A stretch of 6,978 nt of DNA from JAKVCB01 sp963578605 (GTDB taxonomy: Bacteria > Planctomycetota > Planctomycetia > Pirellulales > Lacipirellulaceae): contig CAUZEA010000195.1 in assembly GCA_963578605.1 (NCBI GenBank), positions 1-6,978 of the forward strand, read 5' to 3'. The notes under the pieces were generated by a model. The model was not told where the DNA came from. It made no database searches and saw only the letters and a program-made list of their open reading frames with translations. Both the position numbers and the translations under genes were made by a program. Shown here in pieces: positions 1 through 6,272 of this stretch. Each line of letters starts with the position of its first letter. The stretch's first letter is position 1.

Positions 1-7
1 GCTTCCC

Positions 8-70
8 TCCGCTGCAAAGGTTGCTTCGGCTACGCCTCAGCAACCTTCTCCGCTACGGCAAGCCAGCGGA
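8..70. repeat. Nested hairpin repeat with GGCGTAGCC-type loop
   Basis: An inner perfect 8-bp inverted repeat, AAGGTTGC (17-24) with GCAACCTT (40-47), encloses a 15-nt loop. An outer 7-bp inverted repeat, TCCGCTG (8-14) with CAGCGGA (64-70), surrounds it. On the minus strand the loop reads TGAGGCGTAGCCGAA. Almost the same loop, TGGAGGCGTAGCCGGAA, sits in the hairpin at 6679-6729, although the stems differ completely. This suggests two members of one dispersed hairpin family rather than two chance palindromes. It lies just past the stop of the shortened pseudopilin gene on the minus strand and could act as a transcription end or mark an insertion/deletion scar. No T-run follows the inner stem, so a classic intrinsic terminator is not supported. 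Confidence 0.6.
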
Positions 71-103
71 TCCCTAGACCTAGATTTTCTCATAGGCCCT
101 GGA

Positions 104-379
104 TCATAGATCGGGGGAAGCCCAAGTCTCGTTGTTGGGGTCACCCGAAAAGCTTGGGTAGTCGGACCACCAGCGGCCACCGGATGGGAGAATCTTGTAC
201 GTGTCATGGTGGTTATGAATAGCCAAGCCAATCTGTTTCAGATGGTTGGCACACTCAATACGCCGCGCCGCCTCGCGCGCCGCTTGAACCGCAGGCAACA
301 GAAAGGCAACCAGAATTCCGATGATGGCAATGACAACCAGCAGTTCAACGAGCGTAAACCCGCGACAGTTTGTCGACAT
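104..379 (-). pseudogene. Truncated DUF1559-type pseudopilin (N-terminal fragment)
   Basis: The 91-residue product begins MSTNCRGFTLVELL. This is a type IV pilin/type II secretion class III signal: prepilin peptidase would cut between G7 and F8, with the conserved Glu at position 5 of the mature chain (E12). A hydrophobic helix (about 8-28) and AVQAAREAARR follow, then NHLKQIGLAIHNHHDTYK, which is the hallmark of planctomycete DUF1559 proteins. Those proteins are usually about 300 residues; here a TGA stops the frame shortly after LPSGG and about 30 further residues, before the aromatic-rich body of the domain. More stops follow in the same frame (81-95). I therefore call it a 3'-truncated remnant. 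The start at 379 puts the signal motif at the very N-terminus; an in-frame ATG at 418 would add 13 unlikely residues. Purine-rich AGGACGAG lies upstream. If translated, the product would be an inner-membrane-anchored stub. Confidence 0.82.
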
Positions 380-565
380 GACTCTTGTCTCGTCCTGCAA
401 ACGGACACCATTGTGCACGAATCAGCGAACCAACGGCAAAAACCTCACTTACATCCAATCAGTGCTGCCGACTCACCCCCTCACATTGACCCATTTCGCT
501 AACACGGAAAACACTCCGGTGAGTTTACCTGTGGGATGACTATCTGATAGGAAATTTGATGTCCG

Positions 566-595
566 ACACCAGGAGTGATTGTACCACACCAGGAG
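566..595. repeat. Spaced 10-nt direct repeat
   Basis: ACACCAGGAG occurs at 566-575 and again at 586-595, so the copies start 20 bases apart. A GTGATT follows the first copy directly and the second after a short insertion. Two helical turns of spacing would suit a protein-binding site, but the second copy lies only 14 bases before the stem-loop at 610-638 and no gene starts nearby, so function is unclear. Confidence 0.35.
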
Positions 596-609
596 ATGGT
601 GATTCAAGA

Positions 610-638
610 GAGCAGCGAGCCCCCGAGGCTCGTTGCTC
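610..638. repeat. 12-bp stem-loop, GCGAGCC/GGCTCG type
   Basis: GAGCAGCGAGCC (610-621) pairs with GGCTCGTTGCTC (627-638) through twelve positions, eleven Watson-Crick and one G-T, around the 5-nt loop CCCGA. The stem is GC-rich and would be stable as RNA from either strand. No T-run follows on either side, so it is not a textbook Rho-independent terminator. It could be a dispersed genomic hairpin or an atypical terminator for minus-strand transcripts coming from the sialidase side. Confidence 0.55.
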
Positions 639-679
639 CTGCCGGTGTTTGACTGAAGGCTCGTTGGGCTGCACGGCCA

Positions 680-709
680 CGGGAGGGTGCGCTAGTTGCC
701 AGCCTCCCG
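680..709. repeat. 7-bp inverted repeat with 16-nt loop
   Basis: CGGGAGG (680-686) and CCTCCCG (703-709) are exact inverse complements separated by 16 bases. With the stem-loop at 610-638 and the weaker TTTGA (648-652)/TCAAA (713-717) pairing around it, the 610-717 stretch could fold as one structured RNA or be part of a dispersed repeat. There is no direct evidence that it is transcribed. Confidence 0.4.
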
Positions 710-781
710 GACTTCAAACCCGGTTGGGTGTGGCGAGTGCGGCGTACCTTCCAAAGCTGATAACCTTGTCGCACTGCCAAC

Positions 782-817
782 ATTTAGTTTGCGACATATA
801 TTTAGTTTGCGGCATAG
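782..817. repeat. Tandem 18-nt duplication
   Basis: Two adjacent 18-nt units occupy 782-799 and 800-817. Both begin ATTTAGTTTGCG and differ at two positions (GACATAT against GGCATAG). The unit is AT-rich compared with its surroundings. On the minus strand it falls in a short open frame, giving a doubled (P/S)QTK peptide followed by a CWQC pair. That frame has no other sign of being a gene, so the duplication is listed as DNA. Confidence 0.7.
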
Positions 818-1109
818 AAAGATCCTTGGTGCGAGTTGTGTCCCTACAGACTTGCATCGGAAGAATTCGGTTACCAGCAGCCCGAGGGTGGTTGAAAGGC
901 AATGCAGATCTGCCTTGTTATCCCACTTATAAACTGTCCAGCTTAAAACCGGTCAACTTGCACAGCCCATTTGATACACCACAAATCAGCAGCCAGAATT
1001 AGCCATTCGACGGTACAGAGGCCGGGGCGGTCCAACACTGTCTGGATTTTGCTTGCCTGATTCGCTGGGAGTGACTGGCCAGACCGGTTGTCGATTTCCA
1101 AAACACGGT

Positions 1110-2396
1110 TCAGCCACCCGCCACCGGTACCAGTTCGATGCCAGAATGATCGGACCTGACGCGCAGCTTGACCGACCAGATCATGTTGTTTCTGGCATCC
1201 TCAAAACGATGTCCGCCGGTCCCAATGTAGGCCAGGTAGGCGGCACCGTCGGGCATCAGGCAACTGCGGGAGTAGCCGTACGTGTCGTCGACTGCAAACC
1301 CATATCTCTTGTGAGGTGCGACCCAGGTTGCTCCACCGTCGCGGCTGAAAATGGCCCGCAGCCCGCCCCCACCCAAATTCCCGTGGTAGCAACCATGGAT
1401 ACACAGCAGTGTCCCGTCGGCAAGCACCTGCAGCGTTGGGGCAAACATCCGGAACCCGAAAGTTACCGGCGGTGTCCACGATCGTCCGTCATCGGTCGAC
1501 CAGCTCAACGCCCCTTCGGGCCGGGTGATCATGACCAACCGACCGTCCTGCAAGCGGACCATGCTGGCCTCATGCTGATCGTGGTCGGCCACAACCTTCG
1601 AAAGAAGTTCCCAGTGGGCGCCGCGATCGGTTGAGCGAAACACACCGATGATCCAGCGGTCCAACTCTTTATCTCTCCCGTACGAGGTCAGCAACACCGA
1701 CTTGTCAGGCATTTCAAGCGGCGGACCGTCGGTTGCCTCTTGCAAGAAAACCGGTGGCAACCGGTGAGGGTGGGACTCCCACGTCTGGCCACCGTCACGT
1801 GATCGCACGACCGCGGTGCGAGCACCCTTTGACGGATCGAGCTGTTCACAATCGCCTTTCTCGCTGGCCGCCGTGAACAGGCTGCACACGAGAGTCCCGT
1901 CGGACAATTCCGTAATGGCCGGATGGCGATCGTCGTAGGGGGTATCCAGCATCGTCACAGGCTTGCTCCATGTCACACCGTTGTCGATCGACCGCGAAAT
2001 CATGGCCCGGCCACCCCTGGGGGCCTGGACGTCGAAGACCGGGCCGTACTCCTTCTCATACTGGTCGATGTAGGTCTGCTTCAGGGGCGTTGGTCGCGAA
2101 CCGTGCCAATAGCCGGCGTTGAAACTGACCAGCATGGTCCCGTCCCGCAAGCGTACAGGGCATTCCCAGCCCACAAACCCCTTATATCCTGGGAAAGGAT
2201 CTGGTTGATTGATGCCCGGCCCCACGATCATCTTGCGACACTCCGCCGCTGGCAGGTGCGACTCCCCCCCTCGGACAACGGTGACTTGCGGGCGGATTTG
2301 ATTTTGGCCTGGTTCCACCGCCCGGGCACCCGTCCCAACGAAAATCCCGCCCAACAGCACAATCAAGACACATGTTTTATAGGGTGCCGTACACAT
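1110..2396 (-). CDS. Secreted sialidase-like (Asp-box/BNR-repeat) protein
   Basis: The 428-residue protein begins with a Sec-type signal peptide: hydrophobic residues about 9-23, with probable cleavage after GARA at about 26. The rest is a sialidase-superfamily beta-propeller with five Asp boxes of the form SxDxGxxW, starting at S136, S199, S255, S300 and S351. They alternate with the repeated strand pattern DGTL/DGRL (for example near 86, 166, 284 and 328) and with HPAITEL and HEASMVRL. Members are exo-sialidases or related glycan-acting or glycan-binding proteins; the export signal fits degradation of outside polysaccharide or glycoprotein. I cannot assign the sialidase arginine triad or the Tyr/Glu nucleophile pair with certainty, so sialic acid as substrate is unproven. 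The ATG at 2396 follows a strong AAGGA seven bases upstream. It has no same-strand partner and appears monocistronic. Confidence 0.88.
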   Translation of the reverse strand: MCTAPYKTCVLIVLLGGIFVGTGARAVEPGQNQIRPQVTVVRGGESHLPAAECRKMIVGPGINQPDPFPGYKGFVGWECPVRLRDGTMLVSFNAGYWHGSRPTPLKQTYIDQYEKEYGPVFDVQAPRGGRAMISRSIDNGVTWSKPVTMLDTPYDDRHPAITELSDGTLVCSLFTAASEKGDCEQLDPSKGARTAVVRSRDGGQTWESHPHRLPPVFLQEATDGPPLEMPDKSVLLTSYGRDKELDRWIIGVFRSTDRGAHWELLSKVVADHDQHEASMVRLQDGRLVMITRPEGALSWSTDDGRSWTPPVTFGFRMFAPTLQVLADGTLLCIHGCYHGNLGGGGLRAIFSRDGGATWVAPHKRYGFAVDDTYGYSRSCLMPDGAAYLAYIGTGGHRFEDARNNMIWSVKLRVRSDHSGIELVPVAGG

Positions 2397-2403
2397 AAAC
2401 TCG

Positions 2404-2408
2404 TCCTT
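2404..2408 (-). promoter_or_regulatory. Shine-Dalgarno of the sialidase gene
   Basis: AAGGA on the minus strand, seven bases before the ATG at 2396. It fixes the start that gives a complete signal peptide. Confidence 0.75.
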
Positions 2409-2770
2409 GTGTAGAAGTCAAAGGTGCTGAAACTCTGGCAATGCCCCCGGCCCCAAAAGGCGACCGGGCGCGTTCAGTATACCCTTAATCTAAAACAGAA
2501 TGGCCCGGCGCCAAACCACGGCCTTTGGGCCAGGGGCGCGTTTTCTCCGGGCAGGGGCGGTTGTGGTTGGTACAGGCAGGGTGACGCGCGTTTTGGGCGA
2601 CACACCGCCCCCGCAACACCGGTGGCTTAATGGCGATTTTTGACACTCGAGGACTGTTGGGCGAGAACCACGTAAATCGCTTCTGCTATCGCTGGCAGCA
2701 GGTGCAATCGCGACCAACCGGCGCTCCACCGGCCTTTCCATAACTGGTACCAGGCCCGCACGCTCCCACA

Positions 2771-2796
2771 CCAAATCCTTCTTCCAAATCCTTCTT
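2771..2796. repeat. Tandem 13-nt duplication
   Basis: CCAAATCCTTCTT is present twice without a gap (2771-2783 and 2784-2796), followed by a partial third CCAA. It lies about 80-100 bases upstream of the orphan gene start. It is probably a slippage duplication; a regulatory role is possible but unsupported. Confidence 0.75.
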
Positions 2797-2862
2797 CCAA
2801 TTCGCTAAGGTTCCCGGTACTCTTCGCCGGCAAAACTCGCGTGTTGCGGTAGCTATTCTCAC

Positions 2863-2867
2863 AGGAA
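2863..2867 (+). promoter_or_regulatory. Shine-Dalgarno of the orphan gene
   Basis: AGGAA with a six-base spacer to the ATG at 2874. It supports this start over the internal ATG of another frame at 2905. Confidence 0.7.
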
Positions 2868-2873
2868 AAATAG

Positions 2874-3764
2874 ATGTCTGGCGCTTGTCGAAACAGGGTA
2901 TGTCTTGTTGTCTTTCTGCTCTCCGCTCGTGGTACGTCTGCCGAGCCGAACGTTACAGCACCTTGCTGTGATGCTGCACACTGTGATTGTGAACGGGCTA
3001 CCCCAATTGACATCGAGCGGGGTCAACCCCGCAAGGTCGTCGACGGTATCGGTTGGTTCTTTGGAATTCCATCAAAAGTTCTGCTCTGGAACCGGCGAGC
3101 GGACAATCACCACGTTTCGCCCCACACGCAAAACGCACTGGTCGAGTACATGGCTGCCAACGGGCTCGTTTCGACGAAGGTCCGCATTAACCAGTACCGC
3201 CCCTTCGACGACTGGCGACGCTTGCGAAAGAACAAACGGGTTGGTGCCGGGTGGCGATATACGGTCGGCACGCTACACACGCTGGGGGATACGATCTTCC
3301 CGGGTCGAATCTTTGGGGGAGATCACTACAACCCTTATACTGACACGGTCCATGTTTACTCGGACATTCCCTCCTTGGCGCTCGAGCAATCGGCCTATGC
3401 CAAGGACGTACACCACCGCCCGCACCCCGGGACGTACGCCGCGGTGCATGGCTTGCCACTGGTCCGCTTGGGGCGGGAGCGTCGGAACAAAAATGACGTT
3501 TTATCCTACGTTGACAGGTACGGGACCATCCAAGAACGCATTGAAGCCCGGCACACCCTGCAGCCGCAGTTCGGCTCCGAAGTAGGAGGTGATATCGGCC
3601 AACTGTTGCCACAGGTGCAACCACTGGTCAAATTGACCGGGGCCATAGTTGGCCATGCCGTGGGACGAACCCAGGGACACCGCATCGCCAAAGCACCCTT
3701 CGTGAACAATGCCACCTACCAATCGGCTACAGGCCCCCAGGACGAGATCAACCAGCAAGAGTGA
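2874..3764 (+). CDS. Conserved-type planctomycete protein of unknown function
   Basis: The product is 296 residues and I cannot name its family. Residues 9-18 (VCLVVFLLSA) form a short hydrophobic segment after basic residues, consistent with a signal peptide or anchor. A Cys-rich stretch (CCDAAHCDC, 31-39) follows. The body looks like a real folded domain: VDGIGWFFGIPSKVLLWNRR (56-75), NGLVSTKVRINQY (96-108), VGAGWRYTVGTL (123-134), PGRIFGGDHYNP (143-154), VYSDIPSLALEQSAYAKD (161-178) and PGTYAAVHGLPLV (185-197). A small-residue segment near 255-263 (GAIVGHAVG) could be a membrane-associated helix. The NP..D.V.VYSDIP.LAL layout resembles the lead-in to a metallopeptidase-type active helix, but HExxH is absent: the matching place reads LEQSAY. 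That comparison is from memory and inference. Good Shine-Dalgarno; standalone and divergent from the sialidase. Confidence 0.78.
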   Translation: MSGACRNRVCLVVFLLSARGTSAEPNVTAPCCDAAHCDCERATPIDIERGQPRKVVDGIGWFFGIPSKVLLWNRRADNHHVSPHTQNALVEYMAANGLVSTKVRINQYRPFDDWRRLRKNKRVGAGWRYTVGTLHTLGDTIFPGRIFGGDHYNPYTDTVHVYSDIPSLALEQSAYAKDVHHRPHPGTYAAVHGLPLVRLGRERRNKNDVLSYVDRYGTIQERIEARHTLQPQFGSEVGGDIGQLLPQVQPLVKLTGAIVGHAVGRTQGHRIAKAPFVNNATYQSATGPQDEINQQE

Positions 3765-4010
3765 CTCCAACCACCTTTGCGGTTTCATCCGAACGTGGTT
3801 GTTTCAACAGGCCACGATCCCAGGCGTGTTCACTCTGTGACCAGTGGCCAGCAACCGGTCCAGAAACTGCAAACAGCTCCATTTCTCCTGCCGATACTAG
3901 AAGCCGCCATAAGTTGGTCGGCGAGAGGTTGTCCCGCCCCAGAACAGGGCCACGTTGATGAACCCCCAAGAAGAGATCGGTGGGGCTTCAGACACGACTA
4001 AACATCGAAG

Positions 4011-4925
4011 TCAGCAAATTGGCTGTGCTCCACGCATATCCGCATAACCACCGCCCTTGGAACCGGTCGGTTTTTCGCCGAAGTAACGCGGATCATCGTA
4101 CCGTTCGCTTGCCGGCTGGTATCGCACATCACATGATAATCGAACTCGACCAACTGGCGAATTATTGTCGACCGAACCGTGCATCAGAAACCCCGAGAAA
4201 ATCACCAGGTCGCCAGCTTTAAATTCCGTCGAAAGGAGCCGAACCCCTCGTTGCTCGGCAAGATCTACCGGGTGCATCGCATTTTGAGCCTTATAAGCCG
4301 CAGATTGAACTGCCTCGTTTGAGTGGTCTGCCGTGAAACCTGCGAGTCGGATCGGACCGAGCAAATCGTCGAATTCAAAGGACCGTTCGATCACCACTAG
4401 CGGTCCATCACTCAGTGGGACGTCACCCAGGGGAATCCATGCCGTCACGATATTCGCGCCGAAGCCCGCAAAGAAGGGAAAGTCATAGTGAAGCGAAGTC
4501 GTCTTACCCGGAGCAGTTGGGCGCAGAAACATTAAATCATGCGGCCGGGATTTTGCGCCTAACAAATGACCGATGACATTGCGCGTCCAGTCGCCATGAG
4601 TGACCTCGCGGAGTGCGGGCCCATGATTCACACTTGTCCAGAATTCTCCGCCATCGTCTTGCGGGCGCGGACGTTGGCTGACGCCCGTCGCGATTCCTTC
4701 AATCGCCGGTTCCTGAACTTCCCCCACGGCATGTAATCGGGACATGACTTCGCTACGTGCCGCAAGTACCTTTTCGCAATCAATCGCACCTCGAATCAGC
4801 AAATAGCCGTTTTCGGTAAACGACTTCTGTAACTCACTGGTCGACGTCAGCGATCCCGAGTATTCAAGCAGACGCCCCAGCAATTCGGCCGGGATTTCCC
4901 GTTCTTGAATCATGACACTTGACAT
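4011..4925 (-). CDS. Phytanoyl-CoA dioxygenase (PhyH)-family Fe(II)/2-oxoglutarate oxygenase
   Basis: The 304-residue protein fits the PhyH superfamily in length and in its double-stranded beta-helix metal site. HxD is H146-Y-D148 (in SLHYDFPFF), the distal His is H249 (FLMHGSVDN) and the 2-oxoglutarate-binding Arg is R262, or R260, in GRVRLSCDVRYQP. The N-terminus carries the usual FTENGYLLIRGAID element (36-49). Such cytoplasmic enzymes hydroxylate an unactivated carbon of a small molecule using Fe(II), O2 and 2-oxoglutarate, releasing succinate and CO2. No residue visible here fixes the substrate; phytanoyl-CoA itself is unlikely in this setting. It is the last gene of the VOC-SDR-PhyH operon, 27 nt after the SDR stop. 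The start at 4925 has AAGGGTGA six bases upstream; M5 is an alternative start. Confidence 0.9.
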   Translation of the reverse strand: MSSVMIQEREIPAELLGRLLEYSGSLTSTSELQKSFTENGYLLIRGAIDCEKVLAARSEVMSRLHAVGEVQEPAIEGIATGVSQRPRPQDDGGEFWTSVNHGPALREVTHGDWTRNVIGHLLGAKSRPHDLMFLRPTAPGKTTSLHYDFPFFAGFGANIVTAWIPLGDVPLSDGPLVVIERSFEFDDLLGPIRLAGFTADHSNEAVQSAAYKAQNAMHPVDLAEQRGVRLLSTEFKAGDLVIFSGFLMHGSVDNNSPVGRVRLSCDVRYQPASERYDDPRYFGEKPTGSKGGGYADMRGAQPIC

Positions 4926-4926
4926 G

Positions 4927-4962
4927 GTTCACCCTTAATCCAGCGTTCACCTTTAATCCAGC
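4927..4962 (-). repeat. 18-bp tandem duplication carrying SDR stop and PhyH Shine-Dalgarno
   Basis: GTTCACCCTTAATCCAGC (4927-4944) is followed directly by a copy with one change, CCTTT for CCCTT (4945-4962). On the minus strand each unit reads as the end of the SDR frame, a TAA, and then AGGTGA or GGGTGA, both able to pair with the 3' end of 16S rRNA. The upstream unit supplies the used SDR stop (4953-4955). The downstream unit supplies the Shine-Dalgarno next to the PhyH ATG. A single unit would leave a 9-nt spacer; the duplication makes it 27 nt. Confidence 0.85.
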
Positions 4963-5735
4963 AAAATCACGTTTAAGGCTCCGCCGTCGACCGGTATGGT
5001 ATGTCCGGACATGTAAGCGGATGCATCACTGGCAAGAAACAGGACCACAGCCGCAACGTCCTGGACTTCTCCCCATCGACCCGCTGGCACCTGCTTCAAC
5101 ATTCGTCCGCCACGTCCGGGGTCATTCTGCAGCGCCGTTGTCATCGGAGTGCGAATCCAGCCGGGAGCGACCCCATTGACCCGCACTCCCTTGCCTGTCC
5201 ATTCTGCAGCAAGGTCGCGCGTAAGTGCCACGACGCCGCCCTTGGACATTCCGTACGCCGAACCGGCTCGGCCTAACCCGATGAGGCCTCCACCGAGGGC
5301 CGAGATAATAACGATGCTTCCTTGTCCCTGCTGCACCATGACTTTCCCAGCAGCACTACAGCAGTTCAGGCAACCCTTCAAATTGACATCAAATATCGCG
5401 TCAACGTCATCGTCGTTGAAATCGAGCGGGTCAACTCGGCGGTGAATCCCCGCATTACTGACCAGGATGTCAATCTTGCCCGAGGTTTCAACCACCGAGG
5501 CAAAGACCGACTCGACTTGTTCACGCACAGTCACATCACATTCGTAACCCGAAGCGTTTGCGCCAATCGCAACGGCCCTCTGGCGGACTGCGGCCCCGTT
5601 GATATCCACGAGTGCCACTACGGCACCACACTCAACCAGGGCCCGAGCAAATTCGGCCCCAAGTCCCTGCGCCGCACCAGTCACCACCGCGACCTTTCCT
5701 GACAAATCCAACAGTGAAGCATAACCATTTGTCAT
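4953..5735 (-). CDS. Classical short-chain dehydrogenase/reductase (SDR)
   Basis: This 260-residue enzyme is a complete classical SDR, the usual length being about 250. The Rossmann dinucleotide motif TGAAQGLG is at 19-26. Asp44 at the end of the second strand indicates preference for NAD(H) over NADP(H). NAG is at 94-96. The catalytic tetrad is N118, S145, Y161 and K165 (YGMSK). PG at 191-192 and the C-terminal SGHTIPVDGG segment (243-252) are typical of the 3-oxoacyl-ACP reductase/glucose dehydrogenase-like branch, but family resemblance does not fix the substrate. It probably oxidises or reduces a secondary alcohol/ketone of the same compound handled by the flanking genes. Its ATG overlaps the stop of the upstream VOC gene (ATGA), implying translational coupling, and no strong Shine-Dalgarno of its own is needed. 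Confidence 0.93.
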   Translation of the reverse strand: MTNGYASLLDLSGKVAVVTGAAQGLGAEFARALVECGAVVALVDINGAAVRQRAVAIGANASGYECDVTVREQVESVFASVVETSGKIDILVSNAGIHRRVDPLDFNDDDVDAIFDVNLKGCLNCCSAAGKVMVQQGQGSIVIISALGGGLIGLGRAGSAYGMSKGGVVALTRDLAAEWTGKGVRVNGVAPGWIRTPMTTALQNDPGRGGRMLKQVPAGRWGEVQDVAAVVLFLASDASAYMSGHTIPVDGGALNVILLD

Positions 5736-6208
5736 TCGTCGTTGCCCCTGGCAGCCGGCTGGAACATCTCAAGGATATAATTGTCCGGGTCATAAAAGTA
5801 GATCACTAACCCACCTTTGTTTGGGCCCGCGCTAATTTCGACTGGATCCGATCGGAACTTCACTCCTTGATCAGAGAGCTCTTCATACGCGGCTCGCAGG
5901 TCGTCTACGACCAGGCACAGGTGCGTGTTACCAGGTTTATTTGAGGAAGTGTCAGCTGGTTCGCCAGGCTTGTTAAGATATTGAACAACTTCCATTGAAC
6001 TGGAGCTGTCGGGACGCACGCGAAACGATGCAACACTCAGTTGCACTCCATCGTACCCCGTCTGCTTCATGACATAGCCTTCTTCGACCTTTTCCCGACG
6101 ACCAACCAGGGTCATCCCAAGGGTATCTCGATAAAACTTGATCGATCTCTCGATGTCTGCAACGGTCATTCCCAGGTGGTGGATATCTGCGAATTGCCAG
6201 TTTGCCAT
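5732..6208 (-). CDS. VOC-superfamily (glyoxalase/extradiol dioxygenase fold) protein
   Basis: The 158-residue protein has two beta-alpha-beta-beta-beta modules of the vicinal oxygen chelate fold. The first begins IHHLGMTVADIERSIKFYRD (9-28); the second begins THLCLVVDDLRAAYEEL (95-111) and ends YFYDPDNYILEMFQP (137-151). The expected metal quartet can be placed at H11, E73, H96 and E147, the His/Glu/His/Glu pattern of glyoxalase I-like enzymes, so a divalent-metal lyase or isomerase is more likely than a metal-free binding protein. The length fits a single-chain, two-module member. It is the first gene of the operon and overlaps the SDR start by four bases. The start at 6208 has only a weak GGGA upstream, but the protein then opens just before the first strand, as expected. 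Confidence 0.9.
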   Translation of the reverse strand: MANWQFADIHHLGMTVADIERSIKFYRDTLGMTLVGRREKVEEGYVMKQTGYDGVQLSVASFRVRPDSSSSMEVVQYLNKPGEPADTSSNKPGNTHLCLVVDDLRAAYEELSDQGVKFRSDPVEISAGPNKGGLVIYFYDPDNYILEMFQPAARGNDE

Positions 6209-6210
6209 GG

Positions 6211-6272
6211 CTTTTCCCGGATCGCTGTTCTCTGGTCGTACAGTACGGCCCCGATATCATACTTTTCCCGGA
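6211..6272 (-). repeat. 11-nt direct repeats in the operon leader
   Basis: TCCGGGAAAAG occurs twice on the minus strand, at 6262-6272 and 6211-6221, 51 bases apart and roughly five helical turns. The proximal copy overlaps the ribosome-binding region of the VOC gene. The distal copy abuts a TATGAT hexamer, and a related CCGGGAA lies just upstream of it. The pair could be an operator or RNA-level control site, or chance. Confidence 0.4.

Larger units (their letters stand above)
420..1109. other. About 690-base region without a convincing gene
   Basis: Several open frames cross this stretch on both strands, the longest 148 codons on the plus strand (556-1002). None shows a recognisable domain, signal peptide, good ribosome-binding site or protein-like composition. 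What it does contain is structure: a spaced 10-nt direct repeat (566-595), two stem-loops (610-638 and 680-709) and an 18-nt tandem duplication (782-817). It lies upstream of the shortened pseudopilin gene and downstream of the sialidase gene, both on the minus strand, so it should include the promoter of the former and the transcription end of the latter. I could not identify either one. It may also be decayed coding DNA. Confidence 0.6.
2397..2873. other. Divergent intergenic region, 477 bases
   Basis: This spacer separates the start of the sialidase gene (minus) from the start of the orphan gene (plus) and must hold both promoters. Seen in it: a 6-bp inverted repeat TGGCCC (2501-2506)/GGGCCA (2527-2532) inside a GC-rich block, a TATACT-like hexamer on the minus strand (2476-2481) without a convincing -35 partner, and a 13-nt tandem repeat at 2771-2796. 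The short frames here have no recognisable protein features. Confidence 0.6.

Noticed and set aside
714..902. Minus-strand small frame with KCWQC
   Set aside because: Only one CxxC pair, duplicated N-terminal peptide from a DNA repeat and no recognisable family; kept only as a remark in the findings.
556..1002. 148-codon plus-strand open frame
   Set aside because: No domain, no good ribosome-binding site, Cys/Arg/Pro-rich low-plausibility composition, and it runs through stem-loops and a tandem repeat.
1053..1634. 193-codon plus-strand open frame opposite the sialidase
   Set aside because: It is the antisense of a clear five-Asp-box coding sequence; composition is that of a shadow frame.
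2476..2481. TATACT on the minus strand as -10 of the sialidase promoter
   Set aside because: No acceptable -35 hexamer at 16-18 bases; not reported as a promoter.
2630..2743. 37-codon plus-strand frame starting MAIFDTRG
   Set aside because: No Shine-Dalgarno and no recognisable similarity; too short to support.
2490..3013. Two overlapping minus-strand frames (2490-2774 and 2627-3013)
   Set aside because: No domain features; one overlaps the start of the better-supported plus-strand gene at 2874.
3765..4010. Short frames and possible bidirectional terminator between convergent genes
   Set aside because: Only 4-5-bp imperfect stems with no T-run; frames on both strands lack protein-like features.
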